DNA of 64,000 nucleotides. Source: Schistocephalus solidus (taxonomy: Eukaryota > Platyhelminthes > Cestoda > Diphyllobothriidea > Diphyllobothriidae). Every line of letters begins with the position of its first letter. Position 1 is the stretch's first letter. The position numbers were made by a program, and so were the translations under genes. The stretch covers positions 51,489 through 115,488 of the forward strand of contig WEDG01003396.1 of the NCBI GenBank assembly GCA_017591395.1, in the 5' to 3' direction. The notes below the pieces were generated by a model. The model searched no databases. It had not been told where the DNA came from and saw only the letters and a list, made by a program, of their open reading frames with translations. Positions 31,534 through 43,256 of the stretch are shown here, piece after piece.

Positions 31534-34500
31534 ATTTTTTGTCTTGTTAATTCCGATGGGGAGGTAAAAATTCGTTGATGAAAGCTTTCTGATCGTTAAC
31601 GGATCTCATTCGTCCCGTTCTGCCTTGGGACTCATCTTGTGCACCGAAAATATCCGCATAGTGGCTAGTGGCAGCTTAACGATGCTAAACACAAAACAAC
31701 GGAGACTAGAATTTTCATTTTTGCCCTGGAGGCGCATGAGCACGAGCAACCTGTTATTCTATCCATCAGCCGATTAAGTACTTGCACATTTTGCTAAATG
31801 AACATCTTTCCTCTGATTACCTTCTTCTAGCCATCTTCAAAATTGGCCTCATTAACAATAAAATATTCCTCAGGGACCCAACAAAGTACCTTTTCTGTTA
31901 CTAAACTATGAAGCTTTTATAAAGAACTGCAGTAACTTCATATTTTTAAACATAAAGGAGGTCACGCGCAAAATTTTGCTTGTCAGCGCGTCTCTTATAT
32001 ATGCACGTTAAAGGTCCTAATTATCGGTGTGGTAAAACAAAATACATTCAACCATGTTTATTACAGCGTTTTTTGGTACAAAAAGTCATAATTTTGTAAA
32101 GCTTACTTTTTTAGACATAATCTGCCCTTGGTTTTCTGATAAAAATGTGATCGCTCAAACCTACATTAACCTGATTTTCATGGAAACAGAACATAGTTTT
32201 CCGTTCTCCGACGACATATATTCCAAATTTTTCCGGCTTATATTTATGTTAATTTATATTACTGAACAAAAAGCAAAAATGCTACATCCGTAGCTTTTAA
32301 TAGCGTAGGAAAATTCCTGGATAGCAATAAACGTAGGTTTTTGCTGCTAGTAGCCCCGTTTTGCCATCAATAAACCAATCTGATGTCAACTCTGTATTAT
32401 GTAACAGCTTTTTGGGAATCATTTCAATACAACAGAAGCAACACCTTCAAAATGTCTGCCTTGTTCTAGCTCAAATTCTGATATCTACATTTCATGAGTT
32501 AGACAATCTACTCCATGTCAGGAGTACGGCGCACCATCGTTGCCGACTATTGACTATCCGTCATCGCTCGCCAAATTTGAATGTTCGCTTTCAAAAACGC
32601 AATCTGACTGGCTCCTAAGGAGCCAAATGTTTTTTGCTGTCAGAATCAGTGACTTCACGCAAGCGAATACAATGGACATTGTCAGGAAAATCTACTCCGT
32701 AGTTTGCCCTTTTCCCTTTCATAATGTCATTTTGGAGAACGCCGATTGTGTAATCTTTTTGACTCTCGCGTGCACTTGCCCATTTGTACACCAGGCAAAT
32801 TCTACTTTAAGTTTATTAAACGGGATAAGTATGCCCTACGCAGTATGGCTTTTTCGTGAAATTATAATGCTTCATTACTGTTGTGTTTGATTCGGAAATA
32901 ATTCTGATAGGTTGGATGCTAATGAAGACCATTCTACATATAACATCAGTCTGCAATCTATCTTGAGATTTATTACGAAGCCTGCAAGTTGACTTCAATG
33001 TGGTGTTACACCTGGGCAACCAAAGCAATTGTATATCAAAAGCAATGGCCGAAATCAACCATCGTCTAGGCCACTTTGCCAATGTCTTGAAAGAAATATA
33101 CAGTAGCTCTTCTATCTCATGGAATCTTAGTCACAGGGGACTTAAATAGGGCTGTTATATTAATTATCATTTAGCATAGGCCCAAAGTATTTCAGTCACA
33201 TCAGAATATAAACTTTTGATTGAGCAGAATGAATTCAGAAATAACTATAAAATGACCATACAGAGAAGGATTTTTTCCTATTGACTTACGCTGCTCCAAT
33301 AAATTCAAATATTTGTTCGAGAAAACTCGTAATAATGCTATTTCATCTACTCATTTGAGAGAAATGTAAATATTTTACAAATGTTTTACTTGAAGAGAGG
33401 GTGTTTTTCTGTTCATAAAAGATTTTTCGTTCGCGAGATTTTTGAGATCGTGAAATGTCCATTCATAAAGCATTGTATCACTTCGTTTATTAATTCAATT
33501 TACAAAGAATGCAAAAGTTTCTGAGCCCCTACGTTACATATTAATCATAGCTTACATAAATATGTAACTTTCCTTGGCTCGAAGGTATGAAGCTTGTAGT
33601 TTGGAACCTCAGAATGCAATTTTAACTGCAGGCCGGATTAAAAATAAATCATAAATTGAGTAGTTTTGTCAAAAGCAAATGATGCCTCTTTGCCAGTTAT
33701 AAAATTAAAGAATAACATGAATGGCTACTAAATGAGTATAGAAGGACCATTCTTATATTTTATACAAAATATACTTAAACTGAAAAGGCCATTGAAAATC
33801 CTTTTGAAAATCTGTTACTACTTTAATCGTTAATTTTACAGATATTTGCAGGCAACTGGACAAAAACCTGTTTAAAAGCTGGCATCCAAACGTGACAAAA
33901 ATCTCTTATTCTAAGGGATACAAAAAATATTAAGAGCCGAATCATGTCATGAATACGAATCAAAAACACAATTGAGAATTTCGACTTACTTCATGTTATA
34001 GTAAACATACTGTATGCGTTGCGAAAAATCCCACGGAAGCACGTACAAAATATTTAGTAAGCATATGTTTACCTTCGAATATTTCTTATCAGGCCAGTAA
34101 ATTCAGATGCAAACCGTGCCGGGTAAAGCATGTCAGTGATAAAAAATCCAATTAAATTTCATCTTACCACACAAACACCGTGCGGGAATCTGGGAGAAGG
34201 TAATAAGAGAGATTAAGGCTTAGGAACAGTCATGTCAGTGGATGGCTTTCTCAATGTCCCCTCAGTTCAAGCTACGGAACAATTTGCGAGCAGGTGATAG
34301 CCACAAGAATCGATTGAGTGAGTTCTGGACAGAGTTTCGAGATAGTCCCGCAATGCTTAGAGTCAGCGCTCTACTGACAACGCAGACAGAAATGCTGGGC
34401 TCTATTATTCAAATTAAACTTTCGTTGTCATTGACGAAAGTTCCAGTATGCGACCTTTAATATAAAGATTGATGGCAAAAATTGCGATTATCTATTTGAG

Positions 34501-35995
34501 CTAGCTAAAATGTTGGCCCTTTTACTTACTAGCGAAACTCGTCCCAGAAAGTGTGCTTTTTGTATGCAGAAATGTGTTAAAAGAATTTGCTCCTTTAAAA
34601 TCGTTAACAAACTTTGAGCAGCAATCTACGCTGCCTTGTATTCGGACCATTACCTACGTAAGGGGCTTGGTTTACGCAGCTGGGCCTTGCTCCCTTTTAA
34701 ACGGGAGGAATAAAACTGTGCCTTATCTTGCTGTACTTGGAATTTCATTATAGTCAGGCGTAAGCCGCATGAAAGTAGGTTGTGAACACAGGTTATTTTC
34801 GAAATCCAAACATTTTATCGACTATCAGAAGTTGGATATCTAAACCTGGGTGATTTCGTGGCCAAAAAAGCATCACTAGTGTCACAGGCAATATTTTGTT
34901 TAAAATTACCGAGTTCTCCCAACTTTTGCTAATGCACTTAGAGGTAACATCAAAACAGTCATCATCTTATGATCATTTTCATTGTATTACATATTAAATG
35001 ATAATTTTTCTGTCGGATTACTGAGGTAATGAAGAAACCGAAAATTCAGAAAACTGATAATTTGAAAAATAGGTCAATATTTTTATTTATACTCTTTTGT
35101 GTATATACAATTGCGGATATGAGGCCCAAAATAGCGAAAATGACTGCGGTATAAAGAGAAAGGTAAGTTGTTTCTTTTGCGACGAGCAAATTTTCTGTAT
35201 TTTGCATGAAAAGGGAAAACCGGCCAACGGTGATTTCTTTCTTGGCTTTATCTGGCTATAATTTGAATAAGGAGAACACCCATCAGGAGGATGCGGTATA
35301 CAAATACTTTTAATTAAGTAACTTATTGGAGCGAAATCTCAAATTCATCAAAAAATGCTCAAAGTAAACTGTCATAGTAATTTCATTTTTTGACACTGAC
35401 GTTTCATGTTTAGTTGAACCTTTAAAGGTGACCAAAATGGCCATTATTATTGATAAAAAGGCCCCAGAATTCATTAATTGGGTTAATTCTTTCCAAAAAT
35501 ATTTGATATTGTGTTATTAAATAAATTTATGGCACAGAAGTGATCTTTATAAATAGAATATTAAAGGCACCAAAACCATCAATTATTCGGTCGCATTTCA
35601 AAAATTGTTCTGAGATTCATCGTTACCCCTCGTAAACGTTAACCAAATATATGTTAGATAGAAAAACTACAATTGTACATAGACTTATGTATATGACTGC
35701 ATTTGTCAATCATACATAACATAAATTGCATTGATGAGTCTGTTAATATGTATTATTATGGACTTTTTAATTCTGCAACCTGTCTGTCAGCAAAACTCTA
35801 GCAAAACCTCTTTGTTTTAACCAACTGCATCTCTAGTAAAACACAAACGGGAAAAAACATCGATGTCACTCATAACGATCCTGAAACGCATGACCGGAGA
35901 TTGCGTACTTGATTTTAAGCCAGAATTCATATACCACTAATTCTTGACGGGTTTTTAATGTACGTGTATGTTTTTTTATGTACGTGTATATATGA
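31534..35995. other. AT-rich intergenic, no gene recognised
   Basis: The longest frame is 116 codons at 32,540-32,890 and resembles nothing I know. Just before the LINE, ATGTACGTGTAT occurs twice (about 35,958 and 35,978). Confidence 0.45.
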
Positions 35996-36586
35996 CCAGG
36001 GTGTAGGGGGTACTAGTAAGGGGTAGCACCACACAGATAGCATTTGGTCGCTCCATTCGTCTCGTACAGGTGGCGAGTGCTCCTGTGGCCGCCTCTAACT
36101 GGTACCCAACTCTCACCTGTGGCTCCTCGAAGTTTGGTTCATCCCAGCGGCCACACCCCGGGCAACCGTTACGACCGGCAGGCTAAACCAGGTGAGGGTC
36201 TCCGGTGTTGTGTGTGTCTCCACACCCGGTATGTCTGACTCCCGAACTTCCCACCCCCTCCCTCTCCAAAAGTCCTACTGTGGGGGCGACAGCAACCCCG
36301 TAGGCGGCCCAGACTAACTCGGGTCGTTCTTCCACTAAAAAAAACCGTGACCCATAGTGGAGTTCGGCAGCCGTCTGGGATGTCCAAGCAGCCCTATTTA
36401 GGGACAGCACTGCTTGCCTCCTCGAGGAAGAAGGGGCTTGAAACGGTGCCCTTTACAAATGCTGGTTATCACGTCTTCTGCAGCTGGCCACGGATCGCAG
36501 ATTGCAAAATACGTGGTCGTAAAACTTAAACAAACAGCAATACCCCCCGTCCCCATTCCCCTCGCTATACCCTCCAGGCTGCTCAG
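35996..36586 (+). other. LINE 5' leader
   Basis: This is GC-rich sequence upstream of the first endonuclease codons, with no recognisable domain. The family's leader usually carries an internal promoter; none can be demonstrated here. The endonuclease frame opens at GTG 36,587 without an ATG, so the true start is uncertain. Confidence 0.55.
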
Positions 36587-37601
36587 GTGAGTCCACTCAC
36601 ACTAGCAGCCTGGAATTTTTGTTCACTTTTAGACAATCCTAGGAGCAACCGTCCGGAACGGAGAACGGCGCTAGACGCTTGGGAACTGGTGCGCTGCAAG
36701 GTGGACATTGCTGCTCTCAGCGAGACCCGATTCTCTGAACAGGGTCAGCTGGAGGAGGTGGGTGCCGGCTACACATTCTTCTGGAGCGGCAGGCCAAAGG
36801 CAGAGCGACGCGACGCTGGTTTTTTTTTTGCCATCCGGAACGAAATCGTGGGACGTCTGCCCTGTCTGCCGCAGGGTATCAATGATCGCCTGATGAGCCT
36901 CCGGCTGCCTCTTCGGGGAGACCAGTTCGCCACCATCATCAGTGCGTACGCTCCCCAAAATGACGAGCTCTAAGGCGGCGAAGGACGAATTTTTCGAGGA
37001 CCTGCACGCCCGGCTGGCAACTGTGCCGAAAGAGGACACGTTAATTGTCGTTGGTGACTTCAACGCCCGCGTTGGGACGGACCACGCTGCCTGGCAGAGA
37101 GTGTTGGGTCCCCATGGTCTCGGTAGCTTTGATGATAACGGCCTCCTTCTTCTGCGCACCTGTGCGGAACACCATCTCCTGCTGACCAACACCTTCTTCC
37201 ACCTTCCGACGCGGGAGAAGGCCACGTGGATGCACCCTCGGTCGCGGCGCTGGCATCTGCTGGACTCTATTCTCGTCCGGAGGCGAGATCAACAAAACGT
37301 GCTGGTTACCAAGGCGATCCGCGATGCCGATGGTTGGACAGATCACCGCCTCGTCATCTCCCAGATGAGGCATCGACTGCAACCCCAACAAAGGCCCCAA
37401 GGTAAGAGGCCGCCAGGTAAGTTTAATACTCTTTTGTTAAATTTTCTTGCTCACTGTTTTTATTTTAGCAGCCAAATAACCGAGAAACTAGAGGAACTGC
37501 ATGATCCAGATAATTATGCCACCGTGGAAACACGATGGTGTCAACTGCGAAAGGTCATCCAGTCCACCAACCTCGAAGTTGTCGGACGCGCACGCCTTTA
37601 A
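36587..37601 (+). pseudogene. LINE apurinic-type endonuclease domain (frameshifted)
   Basis: The domain nicks target DNA to prime reverse transcription. The first frame (36,587-36,973) carries [11 protein letters not shown], then AALSETRF with the catalytic Glu, and ends ISAYAPQ. An extra A in the AAAA run at 36,957-36,960 shifts the frame. The second frame (from 36,942) continues with [38 protein letters not shown] and the catalytic His block [14 protein letters not shown]. The endonuclease/RT linker follows and ends at TAA 37,599-37,601; the next codons (HQDWYDDNDADISNLLAEKN) continue in the same frame, so this is a point nonsense change. All catalytic motifs remain recognisable. Confidence 0.88.
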
Positions 37602-39443
37602 CACCAGGACTGGTATGACGACAATGACGCCGACATCAGCAACTTACTCGCGGAGAAGAATGGACTACACAAAGCCTACATGGACCTTAGGAATGACGCC
37701 ACCAAAGCAGCCTTCTTCAGATGCTACCGCCTTGTACAGCAACGGCTGCGGGAGATGCAGGATGCCTGGATGATTCGAAAGGCTGAAAAAATCCAGGGGT
37801 ATGTGGACCGCAATGAAATAAAAAACGTTTTCAAAGCCATCAAGGCCATCTTCGGCCCGTGTTTCAAGGTTACCGCACCGCTGCTCAACTCTGACGGCAC
37901 TACACTGCTGACAGAGAAATCGCAAATTTTGAAGCGCTGGGCCGAGCACTTCAGAAGTGTCCTTAATTGCTCATCAGCCATCTCCGATGCTGCCATTGAC
38001 CGGCTTCCTCAAGTGGACACGAACAATGACCTGGATCCACCGCCTACCGTACCAGAAACCATCCGGGCCGTGCAGCAGATTTCCAGCGGTAAAGCGGACA
38101 AATTCCTCAGGATTTTAAAGACGCAACCATATTCCATCTCTACAAACGGAAGGGGAACCGGCAAATCTGTGATAATCACAGAGGCATCTCAGTTCCCAAA
38201 ATCGCCGAAAACGATCTTCGCCCGTATCCTTCTCAATCGTCTGAACGGTCACCTAGAGCCGGGCCTGCTCCCGGAAAGCCAATGGGGCTTCTGCCGACAT
38301 CGCGGAACAACCGATATGATCTTTGCTGCCCACCAGATACAAGAGAAGTGCCAGGAGATGCGAACTCACCTATACACTACCTTCGTGGATCTGACGAGAG
38401 CCTTTGACACGGTGAATCGCGACGGACTGTGGAAAGTCATGCATAAATTTGGCTGTCCTGAGCGGTTCAAGCACATGACGGGATGACGGCGCGCGTCACT
38501 GACAACGGGATGGTATCCGAAGCATTCGCAGCGAGCAACGGAGTGAAGCAGGGCTGCGTATTGGCTCCCACCATGTTCAATCTCATGTTCTCGGCTACGC
38601 TGATGGACGCCTACCGTGATGAACAGCCTGGGATCCGCATGACATATAGAACTTACGGACACCTTCTCAACAGTCGGCCTATGCAGGCTTCAACGCGTGG
38701 ACGTCTGTGCCCTTAACACCGTGACGGAGGAGGACATGCAAAGGAGTATGGACCTCTTCGCCGCAGGCTGCGCCGATTTGGATTAACAATCAGTACAGCC
38801 AAAACGGTTGTCATGCGCCAGCCACCACCCAGCGCGAAATACAATGCTCCTCGAATCAATGCCAACGGTGCTCAACTCGAAAATGTGGAAACCTTTGCTT
38901 ATCTAGGAAGCACGCTGTCACGCAACACGAGAATCGATGACGAGGTTGCCCAACGGATCTCCAAAGCTAGTCAGGCCTTCGGCCAGCTGCAGACCTCCGT
39001 GTGGAATCGCCACGGTATTCACCTGAACACCAAACTGAAGATGTACAAGGCCGTCGTCTTGACGACACTCCATAACGGAGTGGAGACCAGGACCGTCTAC
39101 TCTAACCAAGCCAGGAAGCTGAATCACTTCCATCTCAGCTGCCTCCGCAGAATACTGAAGCTGAGATGACAAGACAGGATCGCGGACACGGAAGTCCTGG
39201 AGCGGACCGGAATCCTCAGCATCCATGCCATGCTGAGGCAAGTGTGACTACGATGGAGTGGCCACCTGGTGAGAATGGAAGACGAGCGACTACCCAAACT
39301 ACTTTACTACGGAGATTTCGCTACGGGTGCTCGCCAACAGGGAGGTCAAAAATGACGTTACAAGGACACTTTGAAGAAATCACTGAAGCAACTGCAAATC
39401 AACCCGGCAACCTGCCAGGACCTCGCCCCAGAATAAACTGGCA
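37602..39443 (+). pseudogene. LINE reverse transcriptase domain (deleted catalytic box, multiple frameshifts)
   Basis: The first block (open 37,680-38,486) runs from the linker through RAVQQISSGKA, lacks the next block and resumes out of frame at PQDFKDATIFHLYKRKGN (from 38,105). It then returns to frame at IFARILLNRL, RHRGTTDMIFAAHQIQEK and TFVDLTRAFDTVNRDGLW, whose Asp is a catalytic residue. A frameshift near 38,480 leads to SNGVKQGCVLAPTMFNLMFS (38,483-38,716). The expected FADD catalytic box should precede [17 protein letters not shown] at about 38,712 but is deleted. The post-RT region (38,813-39,169) has [18 protein letters not shown] and [16 protein letters not shown], then TGA where the family has Trp. 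RLRWSGHLVRM-type sequence follows with further stops. The RT cannot be active. Confidence 0.88.
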
Positions 39444-40375
39444 TTGAGAAGGTCCGTGAAGATTGGTTCAGCAATCTATGAGGCCAACAGGATCGCCGTC
39501 GCCAAGGCCAAAAGGGCGGCACGAAAGTCACCAGCGCCCCGGACCAACACCGCCAATGCCCAGACCTTGCCAACATGCCCATGCTGTCAACGCATCTTCC
39601 GCGCGCGAATCGGTCCCGTTGGACATCTACGGACGCAATGCACCAACAATCCGACAATTCCAACTTCTACGTCAAATTATGCGAACCCTCCTTCAGACTC
39701 CCTCACCCTCTCTCCTGGCATCAATTCGATTATTCCCACCATCATAGAGACCACATCCCTCTACTTATCGCCTGTTACCCAAACCACCGTAACCACCACC
39801 ACCTTCACCTTCACTACCACCACCACCACCACAACCATAATCGATGGGGACTCTATCCTTAACGGTCCTCAATGCGACCGCACATTCACCGCACGCATCG
39901 GCCTGTTCGGTCACTTGCTAATTCATCGGACAAAGACTGGTGAACCAGTGCCTGGAGCACCAACACACAGCAGAGATCGTTGCCTCCACTGTCCTCACTG
40001 TCCTCATGAATTCTTTCATCGCATGGGCCTATTCGGTCACACGCGCATCCAGGACAGTGGAATTCAGCGCAATGCCGACAACACCAATACATCGTGCACA
40101 CCTTCCGCTCTTGCTATTTGCACTCCCACTACCATGAATGACATCCCCCAGCCTCTACCGATTTATCCTACCCACAATCCGCCCCGCAACTTCAACTCAC
40201 ACATCGGCCTGGTCGGTCACCTGCGAATCCATCGCACGGAGGCTGGTTAACTAGTGCCTGGGGCTCCGACATACAGTCGCCCGCGCTTGCCTCCACGGCC
40301 CTCACGGCTTCCGCACATTTCCACACCGCATGGGCCTATTCGGACACATGCGCCTCCACGACAACCTGCGGTAAA
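39444..40375 (+). pseudogene. LINE C-terminal region with five C2H2-like finger modules
   Basis: After a basic helix (IYEANRIAVAKAKRAARKS) comes CPCCQRIFRARIGPVGHLRTQC, a complete C2HC-type module. A Ser/Thr-rich spacer follows, including a Thr run from ACC/ACT codons. The second module, QCDRTFTARIGLFGHLLIH, has one Cys lost. The third is CPHCPHEFFHRMGLFGHTRI, with the last His replaced. The fourth is NFNSHIGLVGHLRIH, without its Cys pair. After a stop at about 40,248, a fifth (HRMGLFGHMRLH) ends at TAA 40,373-40,375. The repeating (I/M)GLxGHxRIH core shows the modules arose by duplication. These fingers probably bind nucleic acid; target choice or RNA binding is conjecture. Confidence 0.82.
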
Positions 40376-40478
40376 CCAACGGAGGCCAAGGCACACCAGT
40401 GCACACCATCTACACTAATACATAGACAACAACCTCACAATAATCAAAATGTACCTGATAAAATCACAATTTCCTAGA

Positions 40479-40838
40479 AACCGTGGCTTAGAAGGCTGCC
40501 AATCTGACGCTTACACCAGACCACGCCGTCGGCCCAGTGTATGCGCTGTATGTTGAGTGGCTGACAAGTGGACTGGGAGTCAGACGGCGATGGCTCCTCC
40601 ATTTCCCCTGAGTAAGTAAATCCTGGTGTGTGCGTTATGGGGGCCAGGTCGTGCTGTGGCGCGCGAAGATGGGTACGCTGACCCGTCAGCCAATGCGCCC
40701 AATCCCACCTCCGACAACTGACTGGCTTGGATGGTGGTCTGATTGTTGAGGTAAGGGAGAGAGTGAGGTCAACAGCTCAGTGCAGTTTCCTCACTGTAAA
40801 CAATCTGATGTGCTTGAAACTATCACGGTATGCTAAAA
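40479..40838 (+). repeat. Dispersed repeat R, tandem copy 1
   Basis: The copy starts ACCGTGGCTTAGAAGGCTGCC and contains TGGACTGGGAGTCAG, a CCAGGTCGTG block, GCCAATGCGCCC and GGGAGAGAGTGAGG in the same order as the next copy. It directly abuts the 3' end of the LINE. It has no coding capacity. Confidence 0.75.
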
Positions 40839-41260
40839 GCCGTGGCTTGGAAGGTTGCCATCTGACGGGATAACTAGAACCGCGTGGTCAGCCCAATGTG
40901 TGTTTTGTGTTGAGCGACTGACTGGCGGACTGAGAGTCAGCTTACAAATGGCTCATTCGTTATGTGGCCTTTATGGCACTCCCACTCCGTGGGATCCAAG
41001 CCAGGTGTGGTGGTACACCCAGGGGCGGCTCCTGCCACGCCAGCCACCTGCGCCCTCTCCCATCCCCGGTCTTCTTTACTCTGTCTGGGCACTGGGCTCA
41101 GGTGAGGGAGCAGGAGAGAGTGCGGTTGCTGCAGCGCAAGGTTACTGTTTCTTAAAACTAATTCACGCGCAAGTCACCGTCCCTGCACCACCTGGTGTGG
41201 AGCATACGGTGGACCTCGTCAAAATCGACGGTCGAACTGTCACGTATGACCAATTTTCTA
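40839..41260 (+). repeat. Dispersed repeat R, tandem copy 2
   Basis: The copy starts AGCCGTGGCTTGGAAGGTTGCC and contains CGGACTGAGAGTCAG, CCAGGTGTGG, GCCACCTGCGCCC, GGAGAGAGTGCGG and CTGCAGCGCAAG. It then runs AAACTAATTCACGCGCAAG and GGTCGAACTGTCACGTATGAC. The open frame across it (40,855-41,325) is not a gene. A third copy lies at 62.1 kb. Confidence 0.78.
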
Positions 41261-42593
41261 AATTCTACCGGCCTCTCTTATTTTACTTAGTCTGCTTTAT
41301 TACATGGAATATAATTTTATTCTAGGGTTCATACAGGTGACACAAATTTGATGTCGTGGATCTTGCTTATTTTCTTAATAAACTGCTTTTTTAATCAAGA
41401 CGTCATTAGTTTTTATGCTTACTTTACATTTTAATTCACTTTGAAATTTGGTTTATGCGATCGGATTGACCTCAGATTTATTCGTGATTTTTTCTTGAAA
41501 TAAAAATAGTTCACGATTTAAGTCTCAAACTTTAACACAAAGTGTTTATCCTGTGCATTGTTTTATAAAAAATTGTTTTAAACATGCTTACCTAGTCCAA
41601 ATCTCATTTTGGATATATTGGGCCCAAACTATATCTGGGATACTAGGAAAAAGCCTTCATTTTAGAATAATTACTCCAATTTAAATCATTAATTTGCTTC
41701 TAACAAATAAAATTGAAGTTTTTTAAGAAAACGTTTTTTTTCAATAATGTGTCTTTTTTCTTCTTGCACCTCTGTACATCAAGTGAAAATCATATTTTGA
41801 GTGTCGGAGCATTCTTTATTTAGATGTTTTAATTTTTTAATGATGCAGCTTAGGAAATAATAATTTGTTAATATGCGGATTCTCTAAGGTGCATATTTGC
41901 AAAACAGTTTATTTATTTATAGTAACAGACTGACTTTTGTCCAAATTGTACAGTTCTAGGTCATAAAAAAATTTTTATTTGTATACTTTGTTAAACATGC
42001 AAGTTTGTGCATCACAATAAGACAACACGTAGTTACACACTATTTTAGGCATCCTGGACTGACCATCTGGTCATCCACTGAAATCATATTTTACAGTTCT
42101 TCTCATCCATGAAGTTCACAAACTACGCATCAAAAGTACACCAAAATAATCCGAAAGCGGGTAAATGTATGCAATTATTGAGGGGATTAGCAGACATGAT
42201 CTTATTGTTGTAAAATTAACCCAGAAAATTCCAACTTTGGCTATGAATTGGAGAAGATTACTTTGCCTCATTCTTGAAACACACACGTAGATAAGAACGT
42301 GTTTCTAAAATATTTTCGTTCTGATAGCACACTGATAATATTGAATTATTTCTTGTCTGAGAAGCACAAAATGTTTTTACGCAAATATCCAATCACAACG
42401 CAAGCGCAGTTTTTTGTGCACTCAAAGTCTCATAGGACACAGTTCCCAAAGAACCTTTTTCAATTGGTCAATGCCTGGGGCAATTTTTACTGGACAGTCC
42501 TGTTTTTAGTTTGCTACTAGGAAAACCTCATGCCATCAACTAAGTCAACTACGTATCTTTCTCAGTTAGATGTTTAGAAGAATTTAGAACGGG
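41261..42593. other. 5' flank of the GPCR gene
   Basis: AT-rich DNA with no repeat or exon recognised. An in-frame TAG at 42,585-42,587 lies just upstream of the chosen GPCR start. No core promoter can be identified by eye. Confidence 0.5.
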
Positions 42594-43256
42594 ATGCTGG
42601 ACGCAGCCCTTAACGAAAGCAATCCACATTGTTTAATCAAGTTGCTTTTTAGCTCCCTCACAAACATTAATAACACGGCGGCCTTTTTGGCTTCAGTAGA
42701 GCAGATGCTTTCACATTCATGCGTTTCTGTAAAAAAGTATTCCTGGAAGGTTGAGCATGACTGCATCGTCTCCGTCCTGGTTATTGCTCTAGCACTAATT
42801 GGATTTTTCGGAAATATTTTCAGCTGTGTTGTTATCATTATGTACTTGCTAAAATCGTCAGGTACCTCTGTTCTTTTTGTCTTCCTTTGCCTGGCCGACT
42901 GCCTAGTCATTATTATGCAGACTATAGACGTATTTCGGGGTTCAACAGCGACACAAACATTCACCAGACTCAGTGAAACTGAACTGCAGGATTCGATTTT
43001 GACAATGCAGCGTGAGGCAAAATGCAAACTGTACGGGTTCCTCTGGCATTTTTCCCTGCAACTATCGGCTTGGTTAATAATGTTGCTTGCGTTTGACCGC
43101 TACATCACTCTTCGCAAGTCGCATGTCACCAGGATGCGAAATTCTGTAATACGCAGAGCATGGATTTCCGGGGGTATAATTGTCTTCATAATTACATGCG
43201 TAAACATACCTCATCTAATATTCACCCGAAGTGCCGTGCAAAGAACGAAATGCGGG
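42594..43256 (+). CDS. Class A (rhodopsin-like) peptide-type GPCR, exon 1: N-terminus to TM4/ECL2
   Basis: Exon 1 of a three-exon receptor of 604 residues encodes residues 1-221. The N-terminus is extracellular with sequons N7 (NES) and N26 (NNT). TM1 (about 58-84) carries the GN pair at 73-74. TM2 (about 91-112) carries LAD with D102, the conserved sodium-site Asp. C144 is the conserved disulphide Cys before TM3, and TM3 (about 147-167) ends in a perfect DRY (168-170). TM4 (about 186-208) has W190. The start is supported by TAG three codons upstream. The exon ends KCG before GTAAGT at 43,257, phase 0. The overall pattern is that of invertebrate neuropeptide receptors of the FMRFamide/myosuppressin kind. 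The ligand is unknown, and lineage-specific orphan status is possible. Confidence 0.88.

Larger units (their letters stand above)
35996..40478 (+). mobile_element. Non-LTR retrotransposon (LINE) with endonuclease, RT and C-terminal zinc fingers; inactivated
   Basis: The element is GC-rich within AT-rich flanks and reads endonuclease, RT and C2H2-like finger array in one direction. It resembles the craniofacial-development-protein-2-like (RTE-related) elements abundant in tapeworm genomes; the clade is my inference. The coding region is broken by frameshifts (near 36,957, 38,105 and 38,480), in-frame stops (37,599 and 39,167) and internal deletions, including the RT catalytic FADD box. Both ends are approximate: the 5' end is where GC-rich sequence begins, and the 3' end is where the next repeat starts. 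I found no target-site duplication or long poly(A) tail. Confidence 0.9.

Noticed and set aside
36671..37400. Minus-strand frames of up to 184 codons in the LINE
   Set aside because: They are antisense to the endonuclease and have no family signal of their own.
37413..37470. Intron-like segment in the LINE (GTAAGT...TTTTATTTTAG) between the endonuclease and RT
   Set aside because: The segment stays in frame and reads [18 protein letters not shown], which fits the linker seen in this LINE family, so it is coding sequence that mimics splice signals.
40855..41325. 156-codon plus-strand frame
   Set aside because: It lies on repeat R copy 2, and other copies do not keep the frame.
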